A stretch of DNA of 64,000 nucleotides from Pammene aurita (lineage: Eukaryota; Arthropoda; Insecta; Lepidoptera; Tortricidae). Both the position numbers and the translations under genes were made by a program. The notes below the pieces were generated by a model. It did no database searches. It had not been told where the DNA came from and worked only from the letters and a program-made list of their open reading frames with translations. Location: positions 9,059,501 to 9,123,500 of the forward strand of contig OX352295.1 in NCBI GenBank assembly GCA_947086415.1, read 5' to 3'. Of this stretch, positions 53,043 through 64,000 are shown one piece after another; within the stretch, counting starts at the first letter, position 1; each line of letters opens with the position of its first letter.

Positions 53043-54244
53043 GATAATTTAGAAATAGTATGTTTATTGTATACTAGAATCACTAACTTTTTTTTTTTTA
53101 ATTCAAAATTTGTTTCTAACTGTTGATGATGGATTATTATAATTTGGAAATTTATGTAGAAGACACAGTAAGAAAGTATATCAAACTTGTATGTAATTAA
53201 TTTTCAATAGTCAGTTTTGGACTCATCTTTTTTCTTTGGTATTTTTCTTAAACTATAACCTATTGTTGGTTAATCTAACCTTGGTTTGATATGTTTTCTT
53301 ATAGAACAACGCACTTATATGTATTGTTTAGTTTTGATGTACTGTTGTTTTGAAAAAATAAGTCCCGCCGAGTTTCTTGCCGGACATAATTCTCCTCGGG
53401 TCAGAGGTGTAGGGTTAGAACCGGTGTAGTTTGTTTTTTTTTTCTCTCTCTTTTACTTTGACGTGTAAAAGTGCCCTTGTGGCCTACTTACTGAATAAAT
53501 GTTTGAGTTTGAGTTTGAACCGGTGTAGTTTGATTTTTTTTTCTCTCTTTTACTTTGACGTGTAAAAGTGCCCTTACTGAATAAATGTTTGAGTTTCAGT
53601 TGTTTGAGTTTAAGTTCGAATGCCGTTTTTGTAACTACAACGCGATTGTTTTTTGTCAATACTAAAAGCACTTACGTAATAACACAAGTACAGATTCTTT
53701 GTCCGACGAAAATGACCGTGATACTGTGTGACGTATTTACTCGTATGTTAACATAGCATGACGGTCAAGGTAGAGCGACGCGAGGTGAGATGTGCTACGT
53801 CTCCATATGTGATACTCCAAAATAAGGGCCCTTATAGTGGCTCCGCTTAAGCCTTTATTACTTAAAAAATATATTGTATCTGTACGACTACAACCTAGGG
53901 CCCCGTTTGATTTGGATTACTTATCGTTAGGTAGGCTTCCACATAAAAGTTCGGGTCCAATTTGAATCAATTCTCCTAGATCATTTTGGTAATGCAGTGT
54001 GATCATAAATTCTGAATCTTTTCAGTCTATTGTAGGACCCTAGTCTCACATAAGTTTTTGATCAGGGGCTGTATTCTAACTTTAAAACACGTTTAGACAC
54101 GATCCAACTTCAATACAACTCCAATGCATAAACAACTCAATACAGCTAGAGCCTAAGCGTCTGAATCAGAAATATCCGAATTTGCCGATACAACTCCAAT
54201 ACAACTTCAATATTGGTTGATTATTTGTATTTGTAGAGTGTTGG

Positions 54245-55431
54245 AGTTATGTTGAAGTTAGATTGTGTTTTCAACCGACTTCAAGATTTCGAAGGAGGAG
54301 GTTATCAATTCGTCGGGATCTTTGATTTTGCTATTTTTAGGGTTCCGTAGTCAACTAGGAACCCTTATAGTTTCGCCATGTCTGCGGTGTCTGCCCGTCC
54401 GTCCGTCCGTCCGCGGATAATCTCAGTGACCGTTAGCACTAGAAAGCTGAAATTTGGTACTAATATGTATATCAGTCACGCCAACAAAGTGGTAAAATAA
54501 AAAGTGGAAAAAAATGTTTTATTAGGGTACCTCCCCTATACGTAAAGTGGGGAGCGATTTTTTTTTTTCATTTCAACCCAAACGTGTAATATATTGTTGG
54601 ATAGGTATTTAAAAATGAATAGGGGTTTACTAAAATCATTTTTTGATAATGTAAATATTTTCGGAAATAATCGCTCCAGAAGTAAAAAAAATGTGTCCCC
54701 CCCCCCTCTAACTTTTGAACCATATGTTTTGAAAATATGAAAAAATCTCAAAAGTAGAACTTTATACAAACTTTCTAGGAAAATTATTTTGAACTTGATA
54801 GAATGAATAGTTTTTGAAAAAAAATTCAAAATAATTTCTGAACTAAGTTTGTAATTTAACCGTATAAGCAGGTGTTTATTGTACCTGTAATTTCTACACA
54901 ATCACAATGAAATGACGTGCTGTCAAATAAAGTAAAAACGATGAAAATCGGTTCACGCAATAAAGAATTATCCCATAAAAATCATCTTCCATACTTTAAG
55001 CTCGCGTGCAATAGTTTACTTAATTTGCCGATAGATGTCGCTGTACATAGAACGCTCATATCATATCCTACATGGCGGTGTTATTTTAACTCTTAAGTGG
55101 GGACACTTACTGTGACGGACGGAAAACTACGGAACCCTACACTGAGCGTGGCCCGACACGCTCTTGGCCGGTTTTTTTTTTATGTATGTTCACCGATTAT
55201 TCGAACACGGCTGGACCGATTTGGAAAATATTTTTTTGTTTGAAAGAGTCTTCACAGTTGATCCCATTGTAACCAGGTCAGGATCTGATGATGGGATCCT
55301 GGAGAAATCGAGGGAACTCTTCAACTATTATAGGCACACAGCTATTGTTTCCAGCAGCTCGTGCATTTGCTTCTGGAAAGGTGGAGGCTAAGTAAAGTCA
55401 GTTCTTTTTTTTGTTTAAAATTATTAATGTA
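54245..55431 (+). mobile_element. GAAGTCGGTT-ended repeat, interrupted
   Basis: Left part 54270-54337 (TCAACCGACTTCAAGATTTC, GATCTTTGATTTTGCTATTT) and right part 55181-55431 (TATGTATGTTCACCGATTAT ... AAGTCAGTTCTTTTTTTTGT) are the two halves of one copy, judged against 39270-39625. A GGGTTCC repeat separates them at the T-rich stretch that normally joins the halves. Confidence 0.7.
54338..55180 (+). mobile_element. GGGTTCC-type repeat, nested copy
   Basis: Starts TTTTTAGGGTTCCGTAGTCA and ends CGGAACCCTACACTGAGCGT, GGCCCGACACGCTCTTGGCC, GG and T run. Almost colinear with 11781-12598 with scattered differences. Its insertion inside another repeat shows both boundaries. Confidence 0.75.
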
Positions 55432-55779
55432 TTGTTTATGTTTTTTTAAAATTAGAAGACGGTACTTAGGTATGGTGATATTCGATGTAAAACAATGATC
55501 GAGCGTCGTTCGGCGGATAGAAGACAGAAAAAGGTACTTAATTAATTATATTTAAAATAGGTTTCAACTGTTTAAATTGTATAAAAAAATAATTTTAAAT
55601 AGCGACTTTACTGTTGCTTGAATCGCGAGTTCTTAACACTTTGCCGCAGACTACCAGGTTAATAGAAAATGAAAACTTTTGCATACAAAACTTTTACAAA
55701 CAAGTTCTTATACATACATGCGTTACGTACATTGAGTTAGGATATATAATAGAGGTACAGTTTCAAACAAGATTTATCG

Positions 55780-55915
55780 AAAATATGGCTCGTGAAAATT
55801 TGTAACCGGCCAGTGTTAAACCGTAATAAGACTGTCAGAGAAACTGCTGTACGAGTCGTTATTACAGCACTATCGTGGGGCCATTTTTTTGGGCTGATTG
55901 TGTATCTCGTTCTTT
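55780..55915. repeat. unclassified repeat shared with 19560-19705
   Basis: AATATGGCTCGTGAAAA, CCGTAATAAGACTGTCAGAG, ACGAGTCGTTATTACAG and GTGGGGCCATTTTTTT, in the same order as the other copy, with indels that would break the short frame seen there. Confidence 0.5.
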
Positions 55916-56299
55916 ATTATATATCGATGGTTACGTATTATATATTTAAGTACACGTCATTGGTTCTATTGTAGAATGATGATTATTAACTTACGAATTC
56001 GCATGACAGTGATAACTATGATAAGATACCACAAAGAATAGAACCGATTTGTCATTTGAATATTTGTGGTTTTCAAACATAATAGTTACTTATTGACAAT
56101 TGCTAACCTAAACTGCAGGTCATTATTGCGGTCTTTTGTCTATAAAATATTACTAGATTGTTTAAGTAAGTCAAGGCTATAAGTAAGTAACACTTTATTA
56201 CATAACACAGTAGATAAACACAGTTAGCAAAAGATGTAAAGTACAAAAGCGAACTTATTATCCCTCTTCTAGTTAACCTTTAAGTTATTTCAAGACTAA

Positions 56300-56520
56300 G
56301 TCATATTTTTTACTTTAGACGCAAAGAGGAGTTTCATTAGCTTGACCGCTATGTGTGTCTGTCTGTGTATTTGTCTGTGGGACCGCGGCGCTTAAACGGT
56401 TGAAGTTGAACCGATACAAACGCATTATATTTTTCATCTCTCCTGCTCGGAAAGTTTTATTTTCCTGGGTAGATAGCCGGGTGGAAAATTGCTTGTTCAT
56501 CCCTAGGGTGGAAAGTAACT
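56300..56520 (-). repeat. possible dispersed repeat with GTCTGTCTGTG motif
   Basis: TTAGCTTGACCGCTATGTGT GTCTGTCTGTG and GGCGCTTAAACGGTTGAAGT resemble the internal text of Helitron-like repeats (accession of a gene is not implied). No ends were found. Confidence 0.3.
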
Positions 56521-57518
56521 AGCTGTGTTAATTGTGGATTGAGCCGGTGCCCACCCGGATGCTCTCCTCTCAGATCACCGGCAAAACATTGAATTTGTCT
56601 TTTTCAAATCGTTCAAATATTACTTAACATTTTTATAGATTATTCTTTATATACCTGTTTTATAAAATGTGCGTGTAGTATTGTACTTTCCTGACAGTCG
56701 AAATGAAAAGCAGAGTGTTTAACTCGGGTGAAATTACCCATTTCACCCTCTAAATATTGGCGCTTTCACTTCGTTCGAGCGCCAGAAATATCTCAGGTGA
56801 AATGGGTTACTTTCAACCCTTGCTTGGTTATAAATTTACTATTTTTTAAATTTAAGGTTTTCTAGCGTTTGCTGAGACATGTTTTATCAAAATCGGTTCG
56901 GTCGTTACGGTTTCCTATTATTAATTTTTAATAGTTCTGAGACATCTGTCATGCCTACAATTTTATTCAAACAGGGTGCTATATAGAAAAAAAATTGAAA
57001 TACTAAATGTGTTTAACTGTGTGGGTATATGAAAGGCATTTTGAACCACTGTGGCCACTGTGCAAATAAACCGACTAGTTGACCAAACTTGACCGAATTA
57101 TTTCTAAACCTCACACAACGTAATACCTTATTGCACTTGTTACTATTAGTTTAGATCACACAAAAAAACTCTGACCGTCGGTGGACCTTATGTCTACTGG
57201 ATTAAGGCCTACAGTCAGTTAACAGTGGGACTCTTAAAATATTATTAATGGACCTTATAACTATTGAAATAAGGCTTAAGTTCATTTAACGGTGTGGTCG
57301 ATGGTACGTGTAATGACATAACGCTGGTTCGACCTGGTTCTTTTGTCACTGAATAGCCTATACCAAAAGGACACGCCGTGGTACAGAATGATTGGCTCTT
57401 AAGCCTTTTTGATACACTGCACAATACAGCAGTTCGTTATTTATGAAATGTTATTGACAAGTAATAAGTAGTAATAGTTTCTGTTGCACATAGTTGTTTT
57501 GAAGCTGTGGAGACTTAA

Positions 57519-57772
57519 AGTTTTTTTTTATACCACGACGGTGGCAAACAAGCATACGGCCCGCCTGATGGAAAGCAGTTACCGTAGCCTATGAACGCCT
57601 GCAACCCCAGAGGATTCACATGCGCGTTGCCTACCCTTTAAGAATCTATACACTCCTTTTTTTGAAGAACCTCATACTGTAACCCGCCGGGAAAACGTCG
57701 GCAGGGAGTTCATTCCACAGCCGCAGCGATCGTGGGAGGAAATTCCTCTTAAACCGTACAGTGCGCGATCCT
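57519..57772 (-). mobile_element. LINE 3' end including the last codons
   Basis: Reverse of the 3' end of the LINE at 25561: tail TTTTTTTTATACCACGACGG and GCATACGGCCCGCCTGATGG, then coding text equivalent to RNFLPRSLRLWNELPADVFP at 57680-57765. 5'-truncated at about 57772. Confidence 0.85.
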
Positions 57773-57779
57773 TTAGTTT

Positions 57780-59085
57780 ATAACAATTTTCATGGTTTCA
57801 TCTTAGTTTATACATATTATACATCGTTTTTTTTTCAGATTAGAAAAAAACGGTCGATTTCGCCAATGTGTCTTCATTTTTTTTAGCCATATTAAGGAAA
57901 AATTTAAATGAGACTACTTTTTCTATTATTAGATTAGTGATACGCTTTAAGCTAATAAGATGCAAAATGGCGAATTTTAAAATCGTTTTCCCAAAAACTG
58001 TTATTTAACTTTTCATACAAGTCAATTTTAACAATGATGATGACGGTAACATACGGTTATTTATATAATTTTAAAAGACACCAAATCACATAACCAAGTT
58101 TTAAATACTATCCTATAAAACTCACGTTTTTACTTCCATCAGTATGAACACATCAAATTTTAAACAATCCACTCACTATGCTGATCCACACTACGTGACG
58201 CGAAAACGTGAGGCACAACAGGAACTGCCACAAAACGTGCGTCTCACGGCTTTAAAAAAAAAACTAATTGTCTCTGCTCTGGCACAGCACTTTTGAACGA
58301 CCTCGGATATTTCAAGTTTCGAACACTCGTGAGACATGCCGTGACCAACTTATCTGTGGCGGTGCTCAAATCAGTAATGAACGCGTTTACGTACATATTT
58401 CTTAATTATCTTAGTTAGCAACGACTCTGGTGGCAGCAAAGATAATTTTGTCGTAAAATGATTCATCACCGTACATTAACCTGTTATTACAATTGTTTTA
58501 TTTGCAATAAGATAATTGAACTTGAATTTCGAAAATATAAATTATACCGTTAATCGTCTAATTAAGATGTTGTTTAGGCTATTGCTACAGCTTATAAAAA
58601 AGTAGGTATATCAGGTTTGACACGTTAGTTTGGCTGATTTAGAAAATTATCCAGTAAAAAAAACGGTAAACAAAAAAAAAACTTAAGATTTTATAATGAT
58701 CGATAACAATTAAACATGAGTAATTAGACTTTTTCAGTCAGCGCTTTTTCACGCATTATATCAGTGGATAAGTAAGACAATTTACCTATTATTATTTTTA
58801 ATAAATATTTTGATTTGTTTATTTTTAAGTAGGCTTACTTATATCAATTATAAAATTATATACATGTCATATACAAAGGCAATAGCGACCTAGGCCTAGG
58901 TCACTTTTTCCTGTGTACCTACTTATTTATAAGACATCTACCTATTCTATATAAGTTTATAAAAAAAAAGTTGTTAAATGTGATTCCATCCATTTCTTTT
59001 ATTCGATAATTTAACGAAGGAAATCATTACAACACACTTTAGATTTAGTTATGATCTGTATGTAAGTTATTTTTAAACCGATTTT
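57780..59085. other. no recognised gene
   Basis: AT-rich with several A or T homopolymers. A moderately GC-richer patch at 58180-58370 (CACTACGTGACGCGAAAACG, CGTGCGTCTCACGGC) has no coding frame I recognise. Confidence 0.4.
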
Positions 59086-59107
59086 GACTAAATGTGAATT
59101 TGAACAG

Positions 59108-59146
59108 ACAAAGCTGAATCCCACGCAGGCGGAGCCGTGGGCACTA
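59108..59146 (+). mobile_element. Helitron 3'-end relic
   Basis: AAGCTGAATCCCACGCAGGC GGAGCCGTGGGCAC resembles the 3' terminal hairpin region of the 2.56-kb Helitrons (GAATTCCACGCGGGCGGAGC), but CTAG is lost. Confidence 0.4.
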
Positions 59147-59689
59147 TGTAATAACGATATTTACATACAAGTGACCTTGCACTGCATTTCCATTCATAAG
59201 GACGTCCTTGTGAGAGTCAAGTATAGGCCGAGTTGGCCGACCATACTTCCCCACAAGGCTAGAACGCGTAATAACAGCTGCTATAGAAACTATATCAATC
59301 TTAGTCTCCTGACCCTCCAACTTCACCTAAGTATTTTAAGTAGGTTATTTAAAAAAATTGGCACCATTTTCCGGAGTATTATCGATGAAATATTTAAAAA
59401 AAATTATTAATGATGTGTTATGTAAATGCTTTTGTATATATTATTTTATTGACATGTAAAACTATGTTTTATAAAGGAATAAATGAAATGAAAACAATAG
59501 AAATATCATTATTTTACCTTATCCCTTAAACTGTATTTTTTTCTACGAAAGACTGATTTTGTCATAACGGATTCAATGCAAAACACTTTCATAATTATCA
59601 TCATATATCATCAGCAAGTCGAATTAATGAAAAGATTAAAAAACCCGATTGCTATATTATGACTTTGTAGGCTATTTAATTTAAAAATA

Positions 59690-60115
59690 TATTTTTAGTG
59701 TTTCGTACCAATAATCCTTGGTTTACGAAACACTTATGGAATCACTTCGGTCCTCGAAATTGGTAAATCGCGTCTCTCTCGGAAACCGATTGACGTTGAA
59801 AGCTGAAATTTGGAATAGGTATAGAAAATATCGTCTGTAACAAGGAACTTAGGTCTTAACTGCTTAAATTTAATTTTAAGAGGAAGTTTAGGGGGGTAAA
59901 TGGGGAAAGTGAATTTTATTTGTAATTTGTAAGAAAAGTGTTGGGCACCAATAGAAAGCTTGCAAAAAATTAAGACCGCACACTGATTTTGAGTTCATTT
60001 TACGTGCAGTAGTTTTGATAAAAAACTAAACTAAAAAACTAAAAGAACATTTGAAAATGCAGTTTTTCATACAAAAATTACGGCTCTATCCCCGCGTTTT
60101 TTTCAGAAACTATAG
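59690..60115 (+). mobile_element. decayed GGGTTCC-type repeat
   Basis: TATTTTTAGTGTTTCGTACC, GAAACACTTATGGAATC, CTCTCGGAAACCGATTG and GAAAGCTGAAATTTGGAATA parallel the opening of 54338 (TAGGGTTCCGTAGTCAACTA ... GAAAGCTGAAATTTGGTACT). Heavily mutated, so the oldest copy here. Confidence 0.5.
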
Positions 60116-60119
60116 CTAA

Positions 60120-61160
60120 CTAGGAACTGAGAACTGAATAGTCCACTAAACAGACCCTGCAGATGACGGCATAATTGTTTGGTAGACCTATCTTTAACAG
60201 TTTTCAGACTACGGATTGACCTTAGGTTACTATAGGACTCGATATGTACCTACAGTCAATTTACAGTGGTAATTTCCTATGATTTATATATTAAAATCAT
60301 AAGAGAAAAATAGTACATACAAAATTAAATTTTACTCAACGGTTATAATATAAGTGTAAATATCGAACGAGCCTTCCTACCCAAGAAACAAATTGTGGGA
60401 AAAAATTTGAATCTAGAACTCCATACTTCATTGCTATTTTCTTGTTTTCATGAGATAGTAGATAACATAAGTTTAAATTTCGAACAGGCCTTCAAAGCAA
60501 CGCACGTCGTCGGGTGACAAACAAATTCACTAATTACCTACTACCACAAGTTTATAGCCGTCATGAACCGTATTGGTAACAAAACAAGGCGGATTTTAGT
60601 TTACTTATTTTTTTTGCAATTTATGAGATTTAGTTGTCACCTAACAGTATAATATACCCTTAGAGAATTCAACCAACCGGAGTCGCCATTGATAGGCGTT
60701 CCCCTCTGCCGAAAACGTATGACCAGTGGTCATACACTTGTATGGACACTATGGACTGACGTTTATCTGACGTAGCTATTTGTACGTTACGTACTTATTT
60801 TTATTTTATTTATTTAAGGTTTGCCAACAGGTGTAATACATATTAATACTTATTGCTAGCCATGACAAAAAAAAATTGCTTGAGTATTCACCCAATAACA
60901 GGCAAACACCACATGCATGTTAAGAACTACTTGCTTACATATACTTAAACTAAGTAGACAGAGAATGTAGCTTATTTCAAAAGGCAGTAAAATTAGGCAC
61001 TTAAATTGGTTCAGGAATTTTGAGACACAGATCTCTATAATCATCTTAATCCTTAGGTATTTTTATTACTATAATGAGTGTCCCAAAATTCTAGAATGTT
61101 CTATAAAATTAAATGTACGAAAAAATGTTTGAAAAAAAGAAAACTAAAGGTTTTTTTTTT
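60120..61160. other. no recognised gene; small palindromes only
   Basis: GTATGACCAGTGGTCATAC at 60718 is a perfect short palindrome-like motif. The rest is AT-rich without shared repeats. Confidence 0.4.
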
Positions 61161-61164
61161 TTTA

Positions 61165-61615
61165 TATAACTAAATATTAACCTTCCGTCTGTGTAGATAT
61201 GTTTTAAACTGGTTACATGACATTTTTAATATATCTACCCTATACTGTTTAAATAATAAATTATGCTCTTTACTTATTCTAGGAATTAAGCTATGAGATC
61301 CAACATTCGTTCTGTATGTTTTATACGAAAAAGGCCGAAAGTTTGCTAGGCGAGAGTGTGGCCGAGGAACAGTCCAAGTAATTGCTTGCAAAAGCTGTGG
61401 ACAGTCAAGCTTACCAGAGACAATTTTATGTAGAAACACCTGGTCAGAAATCCAACGACGGTCCTCGAGGGTTATCATTTTAAAATGTTTCAAGCGAGCA
61501 TTGTATGAGCTTAGCACACGAATAGCCATACATTTATTTTGACGTTCCCCTCCCCCAAAAAAAGCAGACTTTTTTGTATAGAAAATGACAGACATGGCTA
61601 CTCCATCCGGGTTGA
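61165..61615 (-). pseudogene. LINE reverse-transcriptase C-terminal fragment
   Basis: The minus-strand frame 61595-61170 reads RVLSSYNARLKHFKMITLED, RRWISDQVFLHKIVSGKLDC and PRISKEHNLLFKQYRVDILK. This is the typical last part of a CR1/jockey-like RT protein (L..RR..D..FL.K...G..DCP). The RT core is absent and the short UTR ends in a T/A-rich run at about 61150. Confidence 0.75.
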
Positions 61616-61864
61616 ATTCTTTAAGAGTTTACCCCATGTCTATCCGGAAAGAGGAGTGTCGTAGTATGTATGAGTTCCAGTATAAACTACTACACTTCTC
61701 TTCGAACCGACTTTAGTAAGACTCATTATTTAATATTTGAGTTTATACGATCACATTTAAATAACAACCATCTATCTATTCTATACATATCAGGGTGCCA
61801 TGTGAGTCTATGAAATATTTGTAACAACTCCATGTATCATGGTTTTCGCAATAAACGATTCGCA

Positions 61865-62070
61865 ATAAACGATTTTCAAAGGAGAGTAGAAAATCTGTAC
61901 ATTGGAGATATTAGCAAAAATATTAAGCTAAGCTCTTAAAATCGATAACAGATCATTCGACGATTTTTAGAACTTTTGTCTATTTGTGTTTTTGTCTATT
62001 TATATATTACCAGTTGGAATAAAAACGGCTGAACGGATTTCTATAAATCATATTTACTTTATGGTTTTAG
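61865..62070 (+). mobile_element. diverged relative of the 2.56-kb Helitron 5' part
   Basis: GGAGAGTAGAAAATCTGTAC ATTGGAGATATTAGC, ATCGATAACAGATCATTCG, TTTTTAGAACTTTTGTCTAT and AAAACGGCTGAACGGATTTC follow the order of 13130-13350 (GGTCGAAAGTCTGTACATGG ... AAAACGGCTGAACGAATTTT). Strongly mutated, 3' end missing. Confidence 0.5.
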
Positions 62071-62339
62071 CGGGTAGAACATAGTATGGTAAATGCAATT
62101 ATTATAGCGCTTATTCAAGTCACAAATTAATATTGGTTTATTTGGAGACATTATACATAAATAATGTAGTAGGTTTTTTCATATTCTTATTAAAAACTAT
62201 TTAAACATGGTAAATAGCCCTAAAAACGGAAATCGAAAAAATGCCCAGAGCTAAATGACCCACAACGCTATCTCTCGCAGGATTGTCTTACTAACTAAGA
62301 CGTCACTGAGCAGCAGTTAGTTATCGGACAACAAAGTTC

Positions 62340-64000
62340 GAAGTGTAGTTTAGGCAGAAAAAAAAAACCACGAAAAGACTCACTAAACGAATTCTATTCA
62401 TACCGTAAATGGTTAGGTTAAATGTTTACGACGGGAGCAAAACGAGTATCGATAAAGTTAACTGCGTGACAAATGCAAAAGGGGGACTCACAAAGAAAAA
62501 ATACGCTGAACGATATTAATTCATACCAAAAACAGTTAGGTTGAATGTTACGGACGGGAGAAAAATAATAATGATAGAGTTTACTACATGATAGGCGGTA
62601 ACAGGGGGGCACAAAGAAAAGACACACTAATCGATTTGTATTCTTACCATAAATGGTTAGGTTAAATGTTTAAGACGGAAGTAAAACAAGTATCGATAAA
62701 TTTATCTGAGTGACAAGTGTAAGTGGGGGGCTCGGGGGGCAGAGCCTCCCGCACAAAGAAAATAAAACACTAAACGATATTAATTCATACCAAAAATGGT
62801 AAGGTTGATCGTTTAAGACGAGAGAAAAAGAGTATTGACAGAGTTTACTACATGTGAAGAGGTAAAAGAGGGGCTCGGGGGGCGTAGCTCCCCGCACAAA
62901 GAAAAAACACACTAATCGATTTGTATTCATACCATAAATGGTAAGGTTAAATGTTTAAGACGGGAGCAAAACGAGTATCGGTAAAGTTAACTAAGTGACA
63001 TGTGTAAGAGGGGAGCTCAGGGGGCGGAGCCCCCCGCTCAAAGAAAAACCACACTGAACGATATTAATTCATACCAAAATTGGTTAGGTTGAATGTTTAA
63101 GACGGGAGAAAAATAATGTTGACAGCGTTTACTACATGTCAGGAAACAAAACGGGGGTTCGGGGGGCGCCCCCCGCATAAAGAAAATCCACACTAAACGA
63201 TTTTTATTCATACCACAAATGGTTAGGTTAAATCTGTAAGACGGGAGTGAAACAAGTATCGATAAATTTATCTGAGTGACAAGTATAAGTGGGGGCTCGG
63301 GGGGCAGAGCCCCCCGCACAAAGAAAAAAAACACTAAACGATATTAATTCATACCAAAAATGGTAAGTTTGAACGTTTAAGACGAGAGAAAAAGAGTGTT
63401 GACAGAGTTTACTACATGTGAGGAGGTAAAAGGGGGGCTCGGGGGGCGTAGCAAAAAGAAAAGACACACTAATCGATTTGTATTCATACCATAAATGGTA
63501 AGGTTAAATGTTTAAGACGGGAGCAAAATGAGTATCGATAAAGTTAACTGAGTGACAAGTGTAAGAGGGGGGCTCGAAGAAAAAATACACTGAACGATAT
63601 TAATTCATACCAAAAATGGTTAGGTTGAATGTTCAAGACGGGAGAAACAGAATGTTGACAGAGTTTACTACATGTCAGAGGTCAAAGGGGGGTTCGAGCT
63701 AAGACGGGAGCAAAACGAGTATCGATAAAGTTAACTGTGTGACAATTTTAAGAGAGGGGCTCGGGAGGCGGGCTGTTATTTAAGTGCCTTATACCGGTTC
63801 GCGTATAAGGCACTTAAATAACAGTTAGTAAAAGCCTCCGCCCGCCGAGCCCCACCAAAAAGAAAAAACACACTGGACGATTCTTTTCATACCAAAAATA
63901 GTGAGGTTGAATGTTTAAGACAGGAGCAAAAAGAGTATTAATATAGTTAACCACGGGATAGGCGGGATTAAGTTGTGTTCGATCTCTCACCTGCAACTGC
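62340..64000. repeat. tandem array of two alternating ~120-143-bp monomers
   Basis: Monomer A (CATACCATAAATGGTTAGGT TAAATG, CGGGAGCAAAACGAGTATCG, TTAACTGAGTGACAAGTGTA) alternates with monomer B (ATATTAATTCATACCAAAAA TGG, GGTTGAATG, GTTGACAGAGTTTACTACAT). The TACC landmark falls at 62401 A, 62523 B, 62645 A, 62788 B, 62930 A, 63072 B, 63211 A, 63352 B, 63487 A and 63608 B, followed by a broken A and a final unit at 63890. Many junctions carry CGGGGGGCGGAGCCCCCCG, a perfect hairpin; monomers lacking it are ~20 bases shorter. The minus-strand frames across the array are by-products of the repeat. It continues beyond the window. Confidence 0.9.
63773..63824. repeat. perfect 22-bp hairpin interrupting the array
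   Basis: 63773-63794 is exactly complementary to 63803-63824 around CGGTTCGC. Outside it, GGGGCTCGGGAGGCGG and CCGCCCGCCGAGCCCC also pair imperfectly. It sits in the array where an A monomer should end, so it is an insert or an array rearrangement point. Confidence 0.8.

Larger units (their letters stand above)
51614..53620 (+). mobile_element. LINE 3' half, 5'-truncated
   Basis: Starts inside the ORF after a GATTAGATTAGATTAGA run and ends in a TTTGAGTTTGAGTTTG-type tail near 53620. It includes the C-terminal RT-protein frame and a long 3' UTR (52370-53620) with four stem-loops and the conserved CCCGCCGAGTTTCTTGCCGG tail. The last ~75 bases (GAACCGGTGTAGTTTG...AATAAATGTTTGAGTTT) are repeated in tandem. 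Same family as 1-910. Confidence 0.85.

Noticed and set aside
51098..53776. AGCATGACGGTCAAGG(C/T)AGAGC on both sides of the LINE at 51614-53620, taken as a target duplication
   Set aside because: The two copies are about 500 and 140 bases away from the LINE ends, too far for a target duplication; more likely two members of a short dispersed motif.
54536..54901. 121-codon minus-strand frame with KNDFSKPLFIFKYLS-like text
   Set aside because: It lies wholly in a GGGTTCC-type repeat, and the sister copy at 11781-12598 does not keep the frame.
59084..59410. 108-codon frame beginning MTKCEFEQTKLNPTQA
   Set aside because: It starts in a Helitron 3'-end relic, has no recognisable domain and no related copy; treated as chance.
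62418..63996. Several minus-strand open frames with repeated FFxxRGAxPPEPPFYL-like peptides
   Set aside because: They are the tandem array read in frame; each covers only one to two monomers, they change frame between monomers and have no independent coding signature.

Overview
This window looks like non-genic, transposon-packed DNA from an insect, most likely a moth or butterfly. The base composition is AT-rich. The repeat content fits Lepidoptera: Helitrons starting with TC(T/C)ATA and ending in a GC hairpin plus CTAG, a tRNA-derived SINE, several clades of 5'-truncated LINEs, and very many MITE-like palindromes. I found no host protein-coding gene with exons, no rRNA and no convincing functional tRNA. 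The organism assignment is an inference from repeat style only.

Layout. 1-3.2 kb: two LINE relics, a foldback palindrome and small hairpins. 3.5-4.3 kb: a degenerate tandem array of ~200-bp units. 4.9-7.8 kb: a MITE, a LINE tail and plain AT-rich DNA. 7.8-10.4 kb: a possible 2.6-kb element bounded by 57-bp inverted ends. 10.4-13.0 kb: nested non-autonomous elements, with two TA-inserting MITEs sharing one TA. 13.1-15.7 kb: a 2.56-kb non-autonomous Helitron. 16-22.7 kb: short repeats and two large foldbacks (18.3-19.4 and 20.2-21.5 kb). 22.7-24.0 kb: a frameshifted LINE fragment followed by a SINE. 24.6-31.1 kb: a large inverted duplication whose left arm received a LINE (733-codon open frame) that is absent from the right arm. 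31.1-34.2 kb: a short complete Helitron and LINE scraps. 34.3-35.9 kb: a 1.64-kb foldback with internal sub-repeats. 37-39.8 kb: MITE, SINE and tails.

39.8-45.2 kb: a second copy of the 2.56-kb Helitron, interrupted 10 bp from its 5' end by a complete 2.84-kb mariner-type transposon. The mariner has an open transposase (DD41D spacing) and ~700-bp terminal inverted repeats. 45.4-49.1 kb: more dispersed repeats, one with a 234-bp internal tandem duplication. 49.25-49.5 kb: a GC-rich patch leading into a tiny ORF faintly like a THAP finger. 51.6-53.6 kb: a LINE 3' half with an intact C-terminal reverse-transcriptase frame and a 3' UTR carrying four stem-loops. 54-61.6 kb: nested and decayed repeats. 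62.3-64 kb (running off the window): a tandem array in which two ~120-143-bp monomer types alternate and many junctions contain GGGGGGC/GCCCCCC hairpins.

The only plausibly functional proteins are selfish: the mariner transposase and the truncated LINE polyproteins. The value of the window is in its nested structure. Several insertions can be compared with an empty version of the same site inside the window, so insertion boundaries and relative ages can be read directly. All identifications were made by eye; no alignment or database search was run.
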